Positions 17,967 to 27,364 of a stretch of 64,000 nucleotides of DNA are shown here, piece after piece. This DNA is from Trinickia violacea. GTDB taxonomy: Bacteria; Pseudomonadota; Gammaproteobacteria; Burkholderiales; Burkholderiaceae. The stretch's first letter is position 1, and every line of letters begins with the position of its first letter. Below the pieces are notes generated by a model. It was not told where the DNA came from and ran no database searches. It saw only the letters and a program-made list of their open reading frames with translations. The stretch spans positions 1,364,001-1,428,000 of the forward strand of contig NZ_CP040078.1 in assembly GCF_005280735.1 (NCBI RefSeq). The letters are read 5' to 3'. The translations under genes were made by a program, and so were the position numbers.

Positions 17967-19448
17967 CTAGCGCTCCGAGTGATTCGCCGCTTCGTAGTGA
18001 TTCCGCTTGTTCTCGTACATCGCGGCGTCGGCGGCGCGCAGCGTGTCTTCAAGACGGCCGCCTTTCTCGCAGGTGGCGCTGCCGACCGAGAAGCTGAGCT
18101 TGGGACCGGTGTAGAACTGGTTGTTGAGCTCGACGAGCTTGTCGATGCTCTCGATCACGAGCTCCGCATCGCGCGCGTCGGCGCCCGGCATCAGGACCGC
18201 GAATTCGTCGCCGCCGATGCGCGCCGCCTGGAACGGCTTTTGAATCGCCTTGCCGAGCACTTCGCCGGCGCGGCGCAACAGCGCGTCGCCGGCCGCGTGG
18301 CCGAGCTGGTCGTTCACGGCTTTCAGGTTATTGAGGTCCACGATGATCGCGCTGACCGGGAACGGACCCTTGCGCTCGAGCCGGTTCAGTTCGTCGACAT
18401 AGAACGAGCGGTTTTTCAGCTTCGTGAGCACATCGTGCTTGCCGAGATATTCGAGGTACATCTCGGCCTTCTTGCGCGCGGTGATGTCGGTGAGCGCAAG
18501 CAGCACGAGATCCCAGTGTTCTTCGTGTCCCGGGAACACCGAGAACTGCAGATGCACGTTCACTTCGTTGCCGTCGAGCGCGTAGTTGACGACTTCGCGC
18601 TGCTGAAAGAGCCGTCCTTCCCACAGATCGATCAGCTGCTCGCGAAAGTGCGGACGCATGTCGTCGCGGAACACCTCCGGCAGCCGCGAGAGCAGCGTTG
18701 CCTTGTCCGGCGACTTGAACATGCCGAGCGTGTGCTGGTTGACGTCGAGCACCTGGATTTCGGCCATGCAGCGCTCGACGAACTCGGGGTGCACGTCGGT
18801 GAAGGTGCGAAAGTCGGTGATCCCCTGCATGCGCACTTCTTCGAGCAGCATCTTGATGCTCGAGAAGTTCTCGACCCATAGCGAAACGGGCGCGTGCTCG
18901 AACACGCCGCGTGCGTACTCCTCGCTCGCGGCGGCGCGGCGGCGCGCGTCTTCGAGCTCGGTGATGTCGTCGATCGCCACCAGCACGCGATCCCATTGCG
19001 CCTCGTGTCCGGGCAGGATCACGCCTTTGAGCAGAATGTCGAGGCGCCGGCCATCGAGCGTGTAGTTCACGCTCTTGCTCTCGAACGACGTGTGTCCCGA
19101 CCACATCTGGACGAGTTCATCGACGTGCGCTTCGAGCATGTCGTCGCGCAGCACGTGATCGAGGCGTGACGTAAGCTCTTCGAAAGACTGCGCCCCGTAG
19201 AGCGCGAGCGTGCGGCGGTTGACCTTCAGCACGCGGATGCAGGCGGAGCAGGCGGCCACGCGCCGCGTGTCCTCTTCGAGAAAGCGGCGCAGGTCGGTCA
19301 CGCCTTGCGCGCGCCAGCTGTCGAACAGCTCGCGCAGCTGGCTGTAGTCCTCCAGCCACAGCGACGTGGGTGTCAAGTCGAAGAAGTCGAACAGCGCGAC
19401 GCCCATGGTCGCAAAGCTGGCGGCGGTGGTGGGAGAGCCTGGTTGCAT
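17967..19448 (-). CDS. Diguanylate cyclase with duplicated PAS-like sensor
   Basis: A 493-residue cytosolic protein that should make cyclic di-GMP. Residues 27-165 and 187-325 are PAS-like domains that align without gaps at an offset of exactly 160 (VNYTLDG at 127 versus VNYALDG at 287; PGHEAQWD at 146 versus PGHEEHWD at 306). A GGDEF domain follows (about 335-490) with an intact GGDEF at 412-416. No RxxD inhibitory site precedes it, so product inhibition may be absent. No transmembrane segment is seen. Ligand unknown. Confidence 0.9.
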   Translation of the reverse strand: MQPGSPTTAASFATMGVALFDFFDLTPTSLWLEDYSQLRELFDSWRAQGVTDLRRFLEEDTRRVAACSACIRVLKVNRRTLALYGAQSFEELTSRLDHVLRDDMLEAHVDELVQMWSGHTSFESKSVNYTLDGRRLDILLKGVILPGHEAQWDRVLVAIDDITELEDARRRAAASEEYARGVFEHAPVSLWVENFSSIKMLLEEVRMQGITDFRTFTDVHPEFVERCMAEIQVLDVNQHTLGMFKSPDKATLLSRLPEVFRDDMRPHFREQLIDLWEGRLFQQREVVNYALDGNEVNVHLQFSVFPGHEEHWDLVLLALTDITARKKAEMYLEYLGKHDVLTKLKNRSFYVDELNRLERKGPFPVSAIIVDLNNLKAVNDQLGHAAGDALLRRAGEVLGKAIQKPFQAARIGGDEFAVLMPGADARDAELVIESIDKLVELNNQFYTGPKLSFSVGSATCEKGGRLEDTLRAADAAMYENKRNHYEAANHSER

Positions 19449-19705
19449 GACGGTCGGAATGGCTGGGGGGATTGAGAGGCTGATGCTACGGTCTTCAAAA
19501 ACTTCGTGGCTAACCGTCTAACGGCAAACTTGCGCTCAAGTTGAGCGGTGAAGCATGGAGGGTTTCCATCGACTTGACGCTTTCATGTGTCGATTTTGCC
19601 GGTTGTCGATCGTCGTTGCTTTGGAATACAACCGGTCAAGCGCCTCGGATTTGCCGTTTTCCTCGAGTTCTGGCCGTCATCACAATCCGATTCAGGAGGA
19701 AACAC

Positions 19706-20137
19706 GTGGGCAAACTCGACGATTCGATCCTGCAGGTTCTGGACGACTACAAAGCGGCGGTGTTCGAAAAAGACGTCGACTCGTTCGTCGCACTGTATGA
19801 CAAGGACGTGTTGGTCTTCGACATGTGGGGCGCCTGGTCGTACAACGGCATCGAGTCCTGGCGGGACATGGCGGCAGGCTGGTTCAGCTCGCTGGGTACA
19901 GAGCGCGTTATTGTGGATTTCAGCGATGCGCAAGCAATCGTCGCTCAAGACCTCGCCGTGGTTCATGCCTTCGTGACATACAAAGCGGTGACGGCCGAAG
20001 GCGTGGAATTGCGCTCGCTGGACAATCGGCTGACGGTAACGCTCAGGCTAAAAGGGGAGGCGTGGAAGATCATCCACGAGCATACGTCTGCCCCGATCGA
20101 TCTCGATACGGCGAAGGCCATTTTCAAGCGTTGCTAG
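19706..20137 (+). CDS. NTF2/SnoaL-like protein
   Basis: A 143-residue protein of the nuclear transport factor 2 fold (SnoaL-like / SgcJ type): a helix (LDDYKAAVFEKDVDSFVALYD) followed by curved beta strands. I chose GTG 19706 with CAGGAGGA 7 bases upstream; the open frame before it has no support. No catalytic residues can be assigned. It precedes a VOC-fold gene 70 bases away on the same strand and the two may be cotranscribed. Confidence 0.82.
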   Translation: MGKLDDSILQVLDDYKAAVFEKDVDSFVALYDKDVLVFDMWGAWSYNGIESWRDMAAGWFSSLGTERVIVDFSDAQAIVAQDLAVVHAFVTYKAVTAEGVELRSLDNRLTVTLRLKGEAWKIIHEHTSAPIDLDTAKAIFKRC

Positions 20138-20207
20138 CGCCTGGTCGAGACGGGCCATGCTTTTCTCGCAGCCCATCGACTGCGCGTGTTTCTAAAAGGA
20201 GATTGCA

Positions 20208-20684
20208 ATGACTGAACTCGTCACATGCATGTGGTTCGATGAAGGCAAAGCACGCGAGGCGGCGGAGTTCTATGCCGCCACCTTTCCCGATAGTCATATC
20301 GACGCAGGCCATGCATCCCCGATACCGGGCATTGGACAGGGCCCGGAGTTGACGGTCGAGTTCACCGTGCTCGGGCGTCGCTTCTTGGGGCTGAACGGCG
20401 GGCCCGACGTCAAACCCAATCAGGCAGTCAGCTTGATCGTCCTGACGGATAGCCAGGAAGAGACCGACCGATATTGGAACGCCATTGTCCGCAATGGCGG
20501 AGAGGAAGTGGCTTGCGGCTGGTGCAAGGACCGCTGGGGCTTTTCGTGGCAGATCACGCCCAAGATGCTGCTCGACCTCGTCCATTCGCTCGATCGTGAT
20601 GCCGCCAAGCGCGCGATGGAAGCGATGATGAAAATGAAGAAGATCGACATCGCCACGATAGAGCGCGCAGCGGCAACTGAATGA
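20208..20684 (+). CDS. VOC family protein (PhnB / 3-demethylubiquinone-type)
   Basis: A 158-residue vicinal-oxygen-chelate fold protein of the PhnB-like subgroup. It shows CMWFDEGKAREAAEFYAATFPDS at the N-terminus, GRRFLGLNGGP in the middle and the C-terminal CKDRWGFSWQITP, all family hallmarks. The ATG follows AAAAGGAG. These proteins are often annotated as 3-demethylubiquinone methyltransferases, which the sequence does not support; function is unknown. Confidence 0.9.
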   Translation: MTELVTCMWFDEGKAREAAEFYAATFPDSHIDAGHASPIPGIGQGPELTVEFTVLGRRFLGLNGGPDVKPNQAVSLIVLTDSQEETDRYWNAIVRNGGEEVACGWCKDRWGFSWQITPKMLLDLVHSLDRDAAKRAMEAMMKMKKIDIATIERAAATE

Positions 20685-20753
20685 CATGCAGGCGCGGCGG
20701 TTCGCCCTGTCAAACCCTGTCGCTTGCCGCTACACGCAAATTTGCGCAACGCA

Positions 20754-21305
20754 TCATTTTCCCGAGCCGCTGGCCGTCATCTTTTCGTAGTCGTGCGGGG
20801 AGATGCCGCGCGCTTGGTAAAGAAAGGACGCGATCTGCCAGAGTTGCGCATCGTCATGCGTCTTGCCGAACGCAGGCATCGCAGTCATCTTGACGCCGTT
20901 CCTGATGACCCAGTACATCAATTGCGGATTGTTGCGGCGCGTCGCTCCCAGAAGGTTGGGAGCCAGCGGCAGGATGCCTTGTCCGATCGGGCTGAGCGGC
21001 TGTCCGGGCGCGCCATGGCAAAGCACGCAGGTCGACTGGTATAGGCGTGCGCCGGCTTCCACGTTGGCTGTGGTCATCAAATCCGCGGGCACGTGGACGT
21101 TTTTCGCGTGCCGGTGCAGCGACTGCTCATAAGTTGCGTGCAGGAACCAGGCGACGAGAGGATTGTGGCCCGATGCCGCCGACACGTCGTAAAGGCCCGA
21201 ATACATGAAGGCGAATGCGCCGGCTAGGGATATCAGCGCGGCTGCAACGAGGACGAAGAATGTCGAACGGGCTGAAGGGAAAATGGAGCGATTACCTGAA
21301 TTCAT
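20754..21305 (-). CDS. Membrane-anchored c-type cytochrome
   Basis: A 183-residue mono-haem cytochrome c. One N-terminal transmembrane segment (about 14-38) anchors it; the haem motif is CVLCH (Cys93, Cys96, His97) and the axial Met is probably in MTAMPAFG. ATG 21305 is chosen as the first start that leaves a normal signal anchor. A small lipoprotein gene lies 79 bases upstream on the same strand. It may pass electrons to a terminal oxidase or dehydrogenase, but no partner is linked here. Confidence 0.88.
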   Translation of the reverse strand: MNSGNRSIFPSARSTFFVLVAAALISLAGAFAFMYSGLYDVSAASGHNPLVAWFLHATYEQSLHRHAKNVHVPADLMTTANVEAGARLYQSTCVLCHGAPGQPLSPIGQGILPLAPNLLGATRRNNPQLMYWVIRNGVKMTAMPAFGKTHDDAQLWQIASFLYQARGISPHDYEKMTASGSGK

Positions 21306-21384
21306 TTCGATTTCCACTGAGCGTGATGCAGTTAAAACGATGTGTGTCTCGGCTTGGTGCGGCGAGGGCACCCAAGTGCTGCGC

Positions 21385-21594
21385 TCAGCCTGAGCCCTCA
21401 GCGGACTTCGAATCGTTGCTTGGGAAGACAGGACAATTGACCTTGACGTGCATCCACTCGCACGGGTAAGGCGTCCAAGTCGGCGCGGATGCGAGTCCCT
21501 GTGCGCGACTTTCGGGGGGAGCAGCGTGCATGTCTGCGCACGCTGCCGTGGTCAATGTGATGCTTGAGATGACGACCCACTTCAGGATATTCAC
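21385..21594 (-). CDS. Small lipoprotein of unknown function
   Basis: A 69-residue product with a signal peptide and lipobox (LTTAAC, Cys about 19) and a short mature part containing two Cys (PYPCEWMHVKVNCP). I chose GTG 21594, which has GGAGAGG just upstream; an ATG at 21636 would add 14 residues ahead of the signal. It lies directly before the cytochrome c gene and could be cotranscribed, perhaps as an accessory. No family recognised. Confidence 0.6.
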   Translation of the reverse strand: MNILKWVVISSITLTTAACADMHAAPPESRAQGLASAPTWTPYPCEWMHVKVNCPVFPSNDSKSAEGSG

Positions 21595-21863
21595 GACCTC
21601 TCCGTTCAATCTCGGAAGTTTGCTGGTTCGAGGCATGCGGCTTGCCTCGAGCCCCTAATGCTCACGTGTGCTTCTGAAAAGGCTCAGAGCCGACAGGAAC
21701 ACCTGTAGTGTTGGACGCAGCGAATTTCCGGAGCCTTGCCGGTTGATTACAGATTTGTCATGTGCTTTCCCCTATCCGAAGCGGAACGGCGCAAGCTGGC
21801 ACAAGCGTAAAATTCCAGCTTCCCGAACACGCCGTTCCGTGTCCCACAAGGCCGCCCCCGAGT

Positions 21864-22778
21864 ATGGAAATCAAGTGGATCGAGGACTTCATCGCCCTTG
21901 CTCAATACCAGAGCTTCTCGCGCGCGGCGGAATTCCGGAACGTGACGCAGTCCGGATTCAGCCGGCGGATTCAATCGCTCGAGCAGTGGGTTGGCGCGGA
22001 GCTGATCGACCGCAGCAGCTTTCCGCCCGTGCTGACGCCCGCAGGTCAACTGTTCCGTGAAGTCGCGGACGATGTCCTGAACAAGCTCTTCGATACGCGC
22101 GCCATCATCCGGACCGAGCAGCGGATCGCAGGCAAGAGCCTTCAGATCGCCGCCGGGCACACGATCGCGCTGAATTTTCTTCCTGCCTGGTTCAAGGCGC
22201 TTGCCACCCACTTTGGGGAAATGCGCGCGCGCGTGGTGCCGACCAATGTGCACGACTCGATCCTGATGCTCGTGAACGGCAACTGCGAACTGATGTTCGC
22301 GTACCACCACCCCGAGCTGCCCCTGCATCTCGATCCGGCGAAGTATGAGCACGTCACGGTGGGGATCGACACGCTGATGCCTGCCAGCCGGCCCACTGGC
22401 CGTTCGGCTCCGATGTATCGACTGCCCGGCACGGCGAAGCAGCCGCTGCCTCACATTTCCTATACTGAGACGAGTTATTTCGGGCGTTGCCTCGCTTTGC
22501 TGCTGGGTCGAGCCCCCACGCCACCGGCCTTATTGCTTCACTACGAATCGGACATGGCCGAGGTGCTCAAGAAGCTGGTCATGGAAGGCGAAGGTCTGGC
22601 GTGGCTGCCGAAAAGCGCGATTGCCGCCGAACTCGATGCGGGCGAGCTGGTGCCCGCGGGTCCGCCGGTCTGGAATCTCGACATCGAGCTGCGCGTGTAC
22701 CGCGACGCATCGAATCGCAATGAGTTTGTGAATACGCTTTGGCAACATCTCCATGCGGTATCACAATTTGGCGGCTAG
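21864..22778 (+). CDS. LysR-type regulator of the aspartate operon
   Basis: A 304-residue LysR regulator. The helix-turn-helix lies at 1-60 (IKWIEDFIALAQYQSFSRAA, then VTQSGFSRRI). The effector domain follows. ATG 21864 is chosen as the start of family homology; the longer open frame starting at 21762 has no support. It precedes the symporter, racemase and aspartase genes on the same strand with a 175-bp gap, so it may control them as a same-strand activator. Confidence 0.9.
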   Translation: MEIKWIEDFIALAQYQSFSRAAEFRNVTQSGFSRRIQSLEQWVGAELIDRSSFPPVLTPAGQLFREVADDVLNKLFDTRAIIRTEQRIAGKSLQIAAGHTIALNFLPAWFKALATHFGEMRARVVPTNVHDSILMLVNGNCELMFAYHHPELPLHLDPAKYEHVTVGIDTLMPASRPTGRSAPMYRLPGTAKQPLPHISYTETSYFGRCLALLLGRAPTPPALLLHYESDMAEVLKKLVMEGEGLAWLPKSAIAAELDAGELVPAGPPVWNLDIELRVYRDASNRNEFVNTLWQHLHAVSQFGG

Positions 22779-22953
22779 GGTTTTCCCGCCTTATGCGAAA
22801 TTCGCATACGCACATGCAACACCGGCATTAACGTCTTTTTGTTCATCCCTATCATCCGCTCTAGCTCCCGAGCGAAGGTTAGCCGACGTCGCTCCAAACT
22901 TCTCCCATCGTATTTCGGTCACGCCGAGACCGCATGGCGCCACTCAAGGACAG

Positions 22954-24252
22954 ATGAACATGAAAAATCGCCTCACACTGTACATTGCCGCCGGGATGAT
23001 ATTGGGCGTCATAGTGGGCTACGTGTGCCATATCAGTGCATCCGATCCGGCCTCGACCAAAGCCATCGCGGGCTATTTCTCGATCCTCACGGATATCTTC
23101 CTGCGGCTCATCAAGATGATCATCGCGCCGCTGGTGTTCGTCACGCTGGTGTCCGGCTTGGCCGGCATGGACAGCGGCGAGGACGTGGGCCGCATCGGCT
23201 TGCGCTCGGTAGGCTGGTTCGTTTGCGCCTCGCTGATTTCGCTCACGCTGGGCCTCGTCTTCGCGAATCTCCTGCACCCGGGCGCCGGCCTGCACATGGT
23301 CGCGGGCAACGGCGAGGTCAACACCGGCCTGAACACCTCGGCCTTGAACTTCAAGGATGTGCTGACGCACGCGTTCCCGACCAGTCTGCTCGACGCGATG
23401 GCGCGCAACGACATCCTGCAGATCCTGGTGTTTTCCGTTTTCCTTGGTCTGGGGTTGAGCGCGGTGAAGCAGGACCCGCGCGTCAAGCTCGTGATTCAGA
23501 CGATCGACGGCATGGTGCCCGTCATGCTGCGCGTGACGGACTACGTGATGCGCGCGGCGCCCTTTGGCGTATTTGGTGCGATTGCTTCGGCCGTTACGCT
23601 GCGCGGCGTCGACGTGATCGCCACGTACGGCAAATTGATCGGTTCGTTCTATCTGGCGCTGGTGGTGCTGTGGGCGATTCTCATCCTCGTCGGTTATCTG
23701 TTCCTTGGCCGCCGCGTGGGCACGTTGCTCAAGGCGGTGCGTGAACCGCTGATGATCGCGTTTGCGACGGCGAGCAGTGAGGCGGCCTATCCGCGTCTGA
23801 CCGAGCAGTTGGAGCGATTCGGCGTCGACAAGAAGGTGGTCGGCTTCACGCTGCCGTTGGGCTATGCGTTCAACCTGGACGGCTCGATGATGTATCAGGC
23901 GTTTGCCGCCATCTTCATTGCGCAAGCCTTCGGCGTCGACATGCCGATTTCGCAGCAGATCTTCATGCTGCTCGTGCTGATGCTGAGCAGCAAGGGCATG
24001 GCGAGCGTGCCGCGCGGCTCGATTGTGGTGGTCGCTGCGGTGGCGCCGATGTTCCACTTGCCCGTTGAAGGCGTGGCGATCGTGCTCGCGATCGACCAGA
24101 TTCTCGACATGGGTCGCACGATGACCAACGTGATCGGCAACAGTTTGGCGACCGCCGTGATCGCGAAGTGGGAAGGCGGGCGGCAGAGCACGTTCGGCTT
24201 GCTCGAAGAAGACGAGTCGGTCTTCGGTCAAACGCAAGGCGACGCAAAATGA
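22954..24252 (+). CDS. Dicarboxylate/amino acid:cation symporter (DAACS family)
   Basis: A 432-residue inner-membrane transporter of the DctA/GltP family, importing C4-dicarboxylates or acidic amino acids with H+ or Na+. The substrate-site signatures are SSEAAYPRLTEQL, the GYAFNLDGSMMY motif and TMTNVIGNS near the end. ATG 22954 has AAGGA 4 bases upstream; an in-frame start at 22753 would overlap the LysR gene and is rejected. Coupling to racemase and aspartase genes points to aspartate, probably D-aspartate or an aspartate derivative, as substrate. Confidence 0.92.
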   Translation: MNMKNRLTLYIAAGMILGVIVGYVCHISASDPASTKAIAGYFSILTDIFLRLIKMIIAPLVFVTLVSGLAGMDSGEDVGRIGLRSVGWFVCASLISLTLGLVFANLLHPGAGLHMVAGNGEVNTGLNTSALNFKDVLTHAFPTSLLDAMARNDILQILVFSVFLGLGLSAVKQDPRVKLVIQTIDGMVPVMLRVTDYVMRAAPFGVFGAIASAVTLRGVDVIATYGKLIGSFYLALVVLWAILILVGYLFLGRRVGTLLKAVREPLMIAFATASSEAAYPRLTEQLERFGVDKKVVGFTLPLGYAFNLDGSMMYQAFAAIFIAQAFGVDMPISQQIFMLLVLMLSSKGMASVPRGSIVVVAAVAPMFHLPVEGVAIVLAIDQILDMGRTMTNVIGNSLATAVIAKWEGGRQSTFGLLEEDESVFGQTQGDAK

Positions 24253-25733
24253 CTGCCGACATCGCCGGACGCAAGCGCAGGTTCGGCATAGTCGGCGGCC
24301 TCGGGCCGCTGGCAAGCGCGGATGTCTTCTTCAAGCTGGTGAAGGCGACACCCGCATCGAACGACGCCGACCACTTCGACGCGATTTTTCAGCAATCGCC
24401 GTTTCCGAGCTCGGGTTCGGGAAGCGCGGCGACGACGGAACGCAAGCTCTATATCTTCGAGATGATCCGCGACTTCGAGAAGCGGGGCGTGACGACCATC
24501 GTCCTGCCTTGCTTTCTCAGTCACACCTTCATCGACGAATTGCGGGCGAACACGAGCTTGCAGATCGTGGATATCGTCGAAGCGGTTCGCAGCCACGTGC
24601 GACGGAAGTTTCCGGGCGCAAGCCGCGTAGGCGTGCTGGCCTCCGACTACACGCGGGACAAGCACCTGTTCGAAAAGTACTTCACGCCCCCCGAGTTCGA
24701 GGTCTTGCATCCGCGCCGTCACGAAGGCTTCGATCCCGTTACGGAAGCGGTATATGGCGCGGACGGCATCAAGAGCGGCAATCTGCGCGGCCATCCGGTC
24801 GAGCTGTTGCGCAACGCGTGTCAGGACCTGATCGGGCAGGGCGCCCAGGTGATCGTGCCCGGCCTGACCGAAATCGCGCTGGTTGCCGACGAAATCGGCC
24901 CATTGAGCGTGCCGCTCGTCGATGCCAATCTCGCTTACGCGCAATATGTCGTGTCGGGACGGTATGGCTCGCCTGCGTCGGCCTTCAAGGTTGGCGTGGT
25001 CGGCGGAGTCGGCCCGGCGGCGACGGTCGACTTCCTGCAGAAGATCGTCCGCAATACGCCGGCTGCGCGCGACCAGGATCACATCAAGCTGCTGGTCGAA
25101 CAGAATCCGCAGATTCCGGACCGCACGGAAAACCTGATCGGCGACGGCGCCGACCCGACGGTTTCCCTATACGCGACGTGCAAGCGGCTCGAAGACGGCG
25201 ACGCGGACATCATCGCGATTCCCTGCAACACCGCTCACGCGTTTGTCGAGCGCATCCATCCGTATCTCAACATCCCGATCGTGAACATGCTGACCGTCAC
25301 GGTGCGCTATCTGCGCGAGACGTATCCGGCGCTTCGCGATATCGGCGTGCTGGCGACGTCGGGCACGATCGAGAGCGGCGTCTATCGCAAGGCGCTCGAA
25401 TTGGAAGGGCTTCACCAGGTTGTCCCCGAGCCTGCGCTGCAGGAGCGCGTGATGGAAGCCATCTACGGGGAGCACGGCGTCAAGGCGGGATTTTCGACGG
25501 GGCAGTGTCAGGACGATATCGCCGCCGCCGTGGAAGCGCTGATTGCGCAAGGCGTGGAAGTCGTCGTGCTTGGGTGCACGGAACTGCCGCTGCTTCTGAC
25601 CGGGAGCGAATTCGTGGGCAAGAGCGGCGCCCGCGTCAAGCTGGTCGATCCCACCGATGTTCTCGCTCGACAATGCATCGCGTATGCAATAGAAAACTCT
25701 CTAACGGAGCAAAGCCATGTTAACGCCCTCTGA
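24249..25733 (+). CDS. Two-domain aspartate/glutamate racemase family protein
   Basis: A 494-residue fusion of two Asp/Glu racemase domains (about 1-238 and 245-494), each starting with the GIVGG / GVVGG phosphate-type loop. The C-terminal domain has both catalytic cysteines, Cys326 (IPCNTAH) and Cys443 (LGCTELP). The N-terminal domain keeps Cys88 (LPCFLSH) but has Leu206 (PGLTE) where the second Cys should be. So one active site looks complete and one degenerate. It overlaps the symporter stop (ATGA) and overlaps aspA by 17 bases. It would convert D- to L-aspartate for the aspartase. Confidence 0.88.
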   Translation: MTADIAGRKRRFGIVGGLGPLASADVFFKLVKATPASNDADHFDAIFQQSPFPSSGSGSAATTERKLYIFEMIRDFEKRGVTTIVLPCFLSHTFIDELRANTSLQIVDIVEAVRSHVRRKFPGASRVGVLASDYTRDKHLFEKYFTPPEFEVLHPRRHEGFDPVTEAVYGADGIKSGNLRGHPVELLRNACQDLIGQGAQVIVPGLTEIALVADEIGPLSVPLVDANLAYAQYVVSGRYGSPASAFKVGVVGGVGPAATVDFLQKIVRNTPAARDQDHIKLLVEQNPQIPDRTENLIGDGADPTVSLYATCKRLEDGDADIIAIPCNTAHAFVERIHPYLNIPIVNMLTVTVRYLRETYPALRDIGVLATSGTIESGVYRKALELEGLHQVVPEPALQERVMEAIYGEHGVKAGFSTGQCQDDIAAAVEALIAQGVEVVVLGCTELPLLLTGSEFVGKSGARVKLVDPTDVLARQCIAYAIENSLTEQSHVNAL

Positions 25734-27135
25734 ACGCATCGAACACGATCTGCTTGGCGACCTCGCCGTGCCCAACGAAGTCTATTACGGGGTCCACACG
25801 TTACGCGCACTCCACAATTTTCCGATCACCGGTATTCCGATTTCGACGTATCCGAATCTGATCAACGCTTTGGCGTATGTGAAAGAGGCCGCTGCGCTCG
25901 CGAACCACGAGCTGGGATTGCTTCCTGAGAACAAGATGAAGGCCATCGTTCACGCGTGCCGGCAGATCCGCGATGGCCGGGCACACGATCAGTTCGTGGT
26001 GGACGTGATTCAGGGCGGCGCGGGCACGTCGACCAACATGAACGCGAACGAAGTGGTTGCCAATCTCGCGCTGGAACATCTTGGGCATCAGCGCGGGGAC
26101 TATGCGGTGCTGCATCCGAATGAGGACGTGAACCTCGGCCAAAGCACCAACGACGTCTATCCAACCGCGCTGAAAATCGCGACCTATATGGGCATCGCGC
26201 AGCTGGTCGATGCGATGGGTGTGTTGCGCGAATCGTTCGAGCGGAAGGCCGAGGAGTTCCGCGACGACCTGAAGATGGGACGCACGCAGCTGCAGGACGC
26301 TGTGCCCATGACGTTGGGCCAGGAGTTCAGCACGTTCGCCGTCATGCTCGACGAAGATCAAGAGCGTCTTAGGGAAGCGTCCAAGCTGATTTGCGAAATC
26401 AACCTGGGCGCCACGGCGATCGGCACCGGCATCAACACGTCGCCTGCCTATGCGCCTCTCGCTTGCAGTCATCTGGCCAGCATCACGGGTATCCCGGTCA
26501 CCACGTCGCCGAATCTCGTGGAAGCGACGCAGGACGTCGGTTCGTTCGTGCAACTGTCGGGGGTGCTCAAACGTGTCGCCGTCAAGCTCTCGAAGGTCTG
26601 CAACGACCTTCGCCTGCTGTCGAGCGGACCGCGCGCGGGTTTCGGCGAAATCAATCTGCCGCCGGTTCAAGCGGGCTCCAGCATCATGCCGGGCAAGGTC
26701 AACCCGGTGATTCCGGAGGTCGTGAATCAGATCGCTTTCGAAGTCATCGGCAATGACGTGACGGTCAGCTTCGCCGCGGAAGCAGGGCAACTGCAGTTGA
26801 ACGCGTTCGAGCCCATCATCGCTCACAGCCTCTTCAAGAGCGTCGCGCATTTGCGTGCAGGGTGCCTCACGCTCGCGTCGAAGTGCGTCGACGGCATCAC
26901 GGCCAATCGCGACCGGCTTCGCTCGCTCGTCGAAAACTCGATCGGTATCGTGACCGCGCTGAATCCGTACATCGGCTATACGAATGCGACCCAAGTCGCG
27001 CAGGAAGCGCTCGTGTCGGGAAGAAGCGTGGCGGAAGTCGTGATCGAGAAGGGGCTGCTCACCCGCGAGCAACTCGACGAAATTCTGCAACCGGCGTTGC
27101 TGACGCAGCCGCGGCAAACTTTGTCGTTGTCGTAG
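25717..27135 (+). CDS. aspA: Aspartate ammonia-lyase (aspartase)
   Basis: A 472-residue enzyme that deaminates L-aspartate to fumarate and ammonia. Fumarase/aspartase superfamily signatures are present: GTSTNMNANEV, GQSTNDVYPTA and the GSSIMPGKVNPV loop with the catalytic Ser. Length matches aspartase, and close similarity to class II fumarase is excluded mainly by the operon context and overall pattern. GGAG lies upstream. With the racemase and symporter before it, it forms uptake, racemisation and deamination of aspartate feeding fumarate to the TCA cycle. Confidence 0.93.
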   Translation: MLTPSERIEHDLLGDLAVPNEVYYGVHTLRALHNFPITGIPISTYPNLINALAYVKEAAALANHELGLLPENKMKAIVHACRQIRDGRAHDQFVVDVIQGGAGTSTNMNANEVVANLALEHLGHQRGDYAVLHPNEDVNLGQSTNDVYPTALKIATYMGIAQLVDAMGVLRESFERKAEEFRDDLKMGRTQLQDAVPMTLGQEFSTFAVMLDEDQERLREASKLICEINLGATAIGTGINTSPAYAPLACSHLASITGIPVTTSPNLVEATQDVGSFVQLSGVLKRVAVKLSKVCNDLRLLSSGPRAGFGEINLPPVQAGSSIMPGKVNPVIPEVVNQIAFEVIGNDVTVSFAAEAGQLQLNAFEPIIAHSLFKSVAHLRAGCLTLASKCVDGITANRDRLRSLVENSIGIVTALNPYIGYTNATQVAQEALVSGRSVAEVVIEKGLLTREQLDEILQPALLTQPRQTLSLS

Positions 27136-27142
27136 CGGGGCA

Positions 27143-27170
27143 AACGGCGGAGGTTGCGTCCTCCGCCGTT
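27143..27170 (+). terminator. Hairpin after aspA
   Basis: An 11-bp perfect inverted repeat (27143-27153 and 27160-27170, 6-base loop) begins 8 bases after the aspA stop. No T-run follows. Confidence 0.5.
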
Positions 27171-27364
27171 GTCCGCGAGTGCTCCGTCACGAGCGTTGTC
27201 AACGCGACTGTCCTTCACATCGTTTTGCATAGGCGAATAAGGTGCTCGAGTCGATCGAGCGCCTTACCCTGCCATGGCACCTCGCTGCGATGCTACACGT
27301 CGAACAAGATGCATGACTGCGCGGTAGTCTAGAATCGGCGGCGATCAGTCATTCCGGGGCTCCT

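Noticed and set aside
22753..24252. Symporter gene starting at 22753
   Set aside because: The extra residues overlap the LysR end and have no signal or homology; ATG 22954 has an AAGGA site and family N-terminus.
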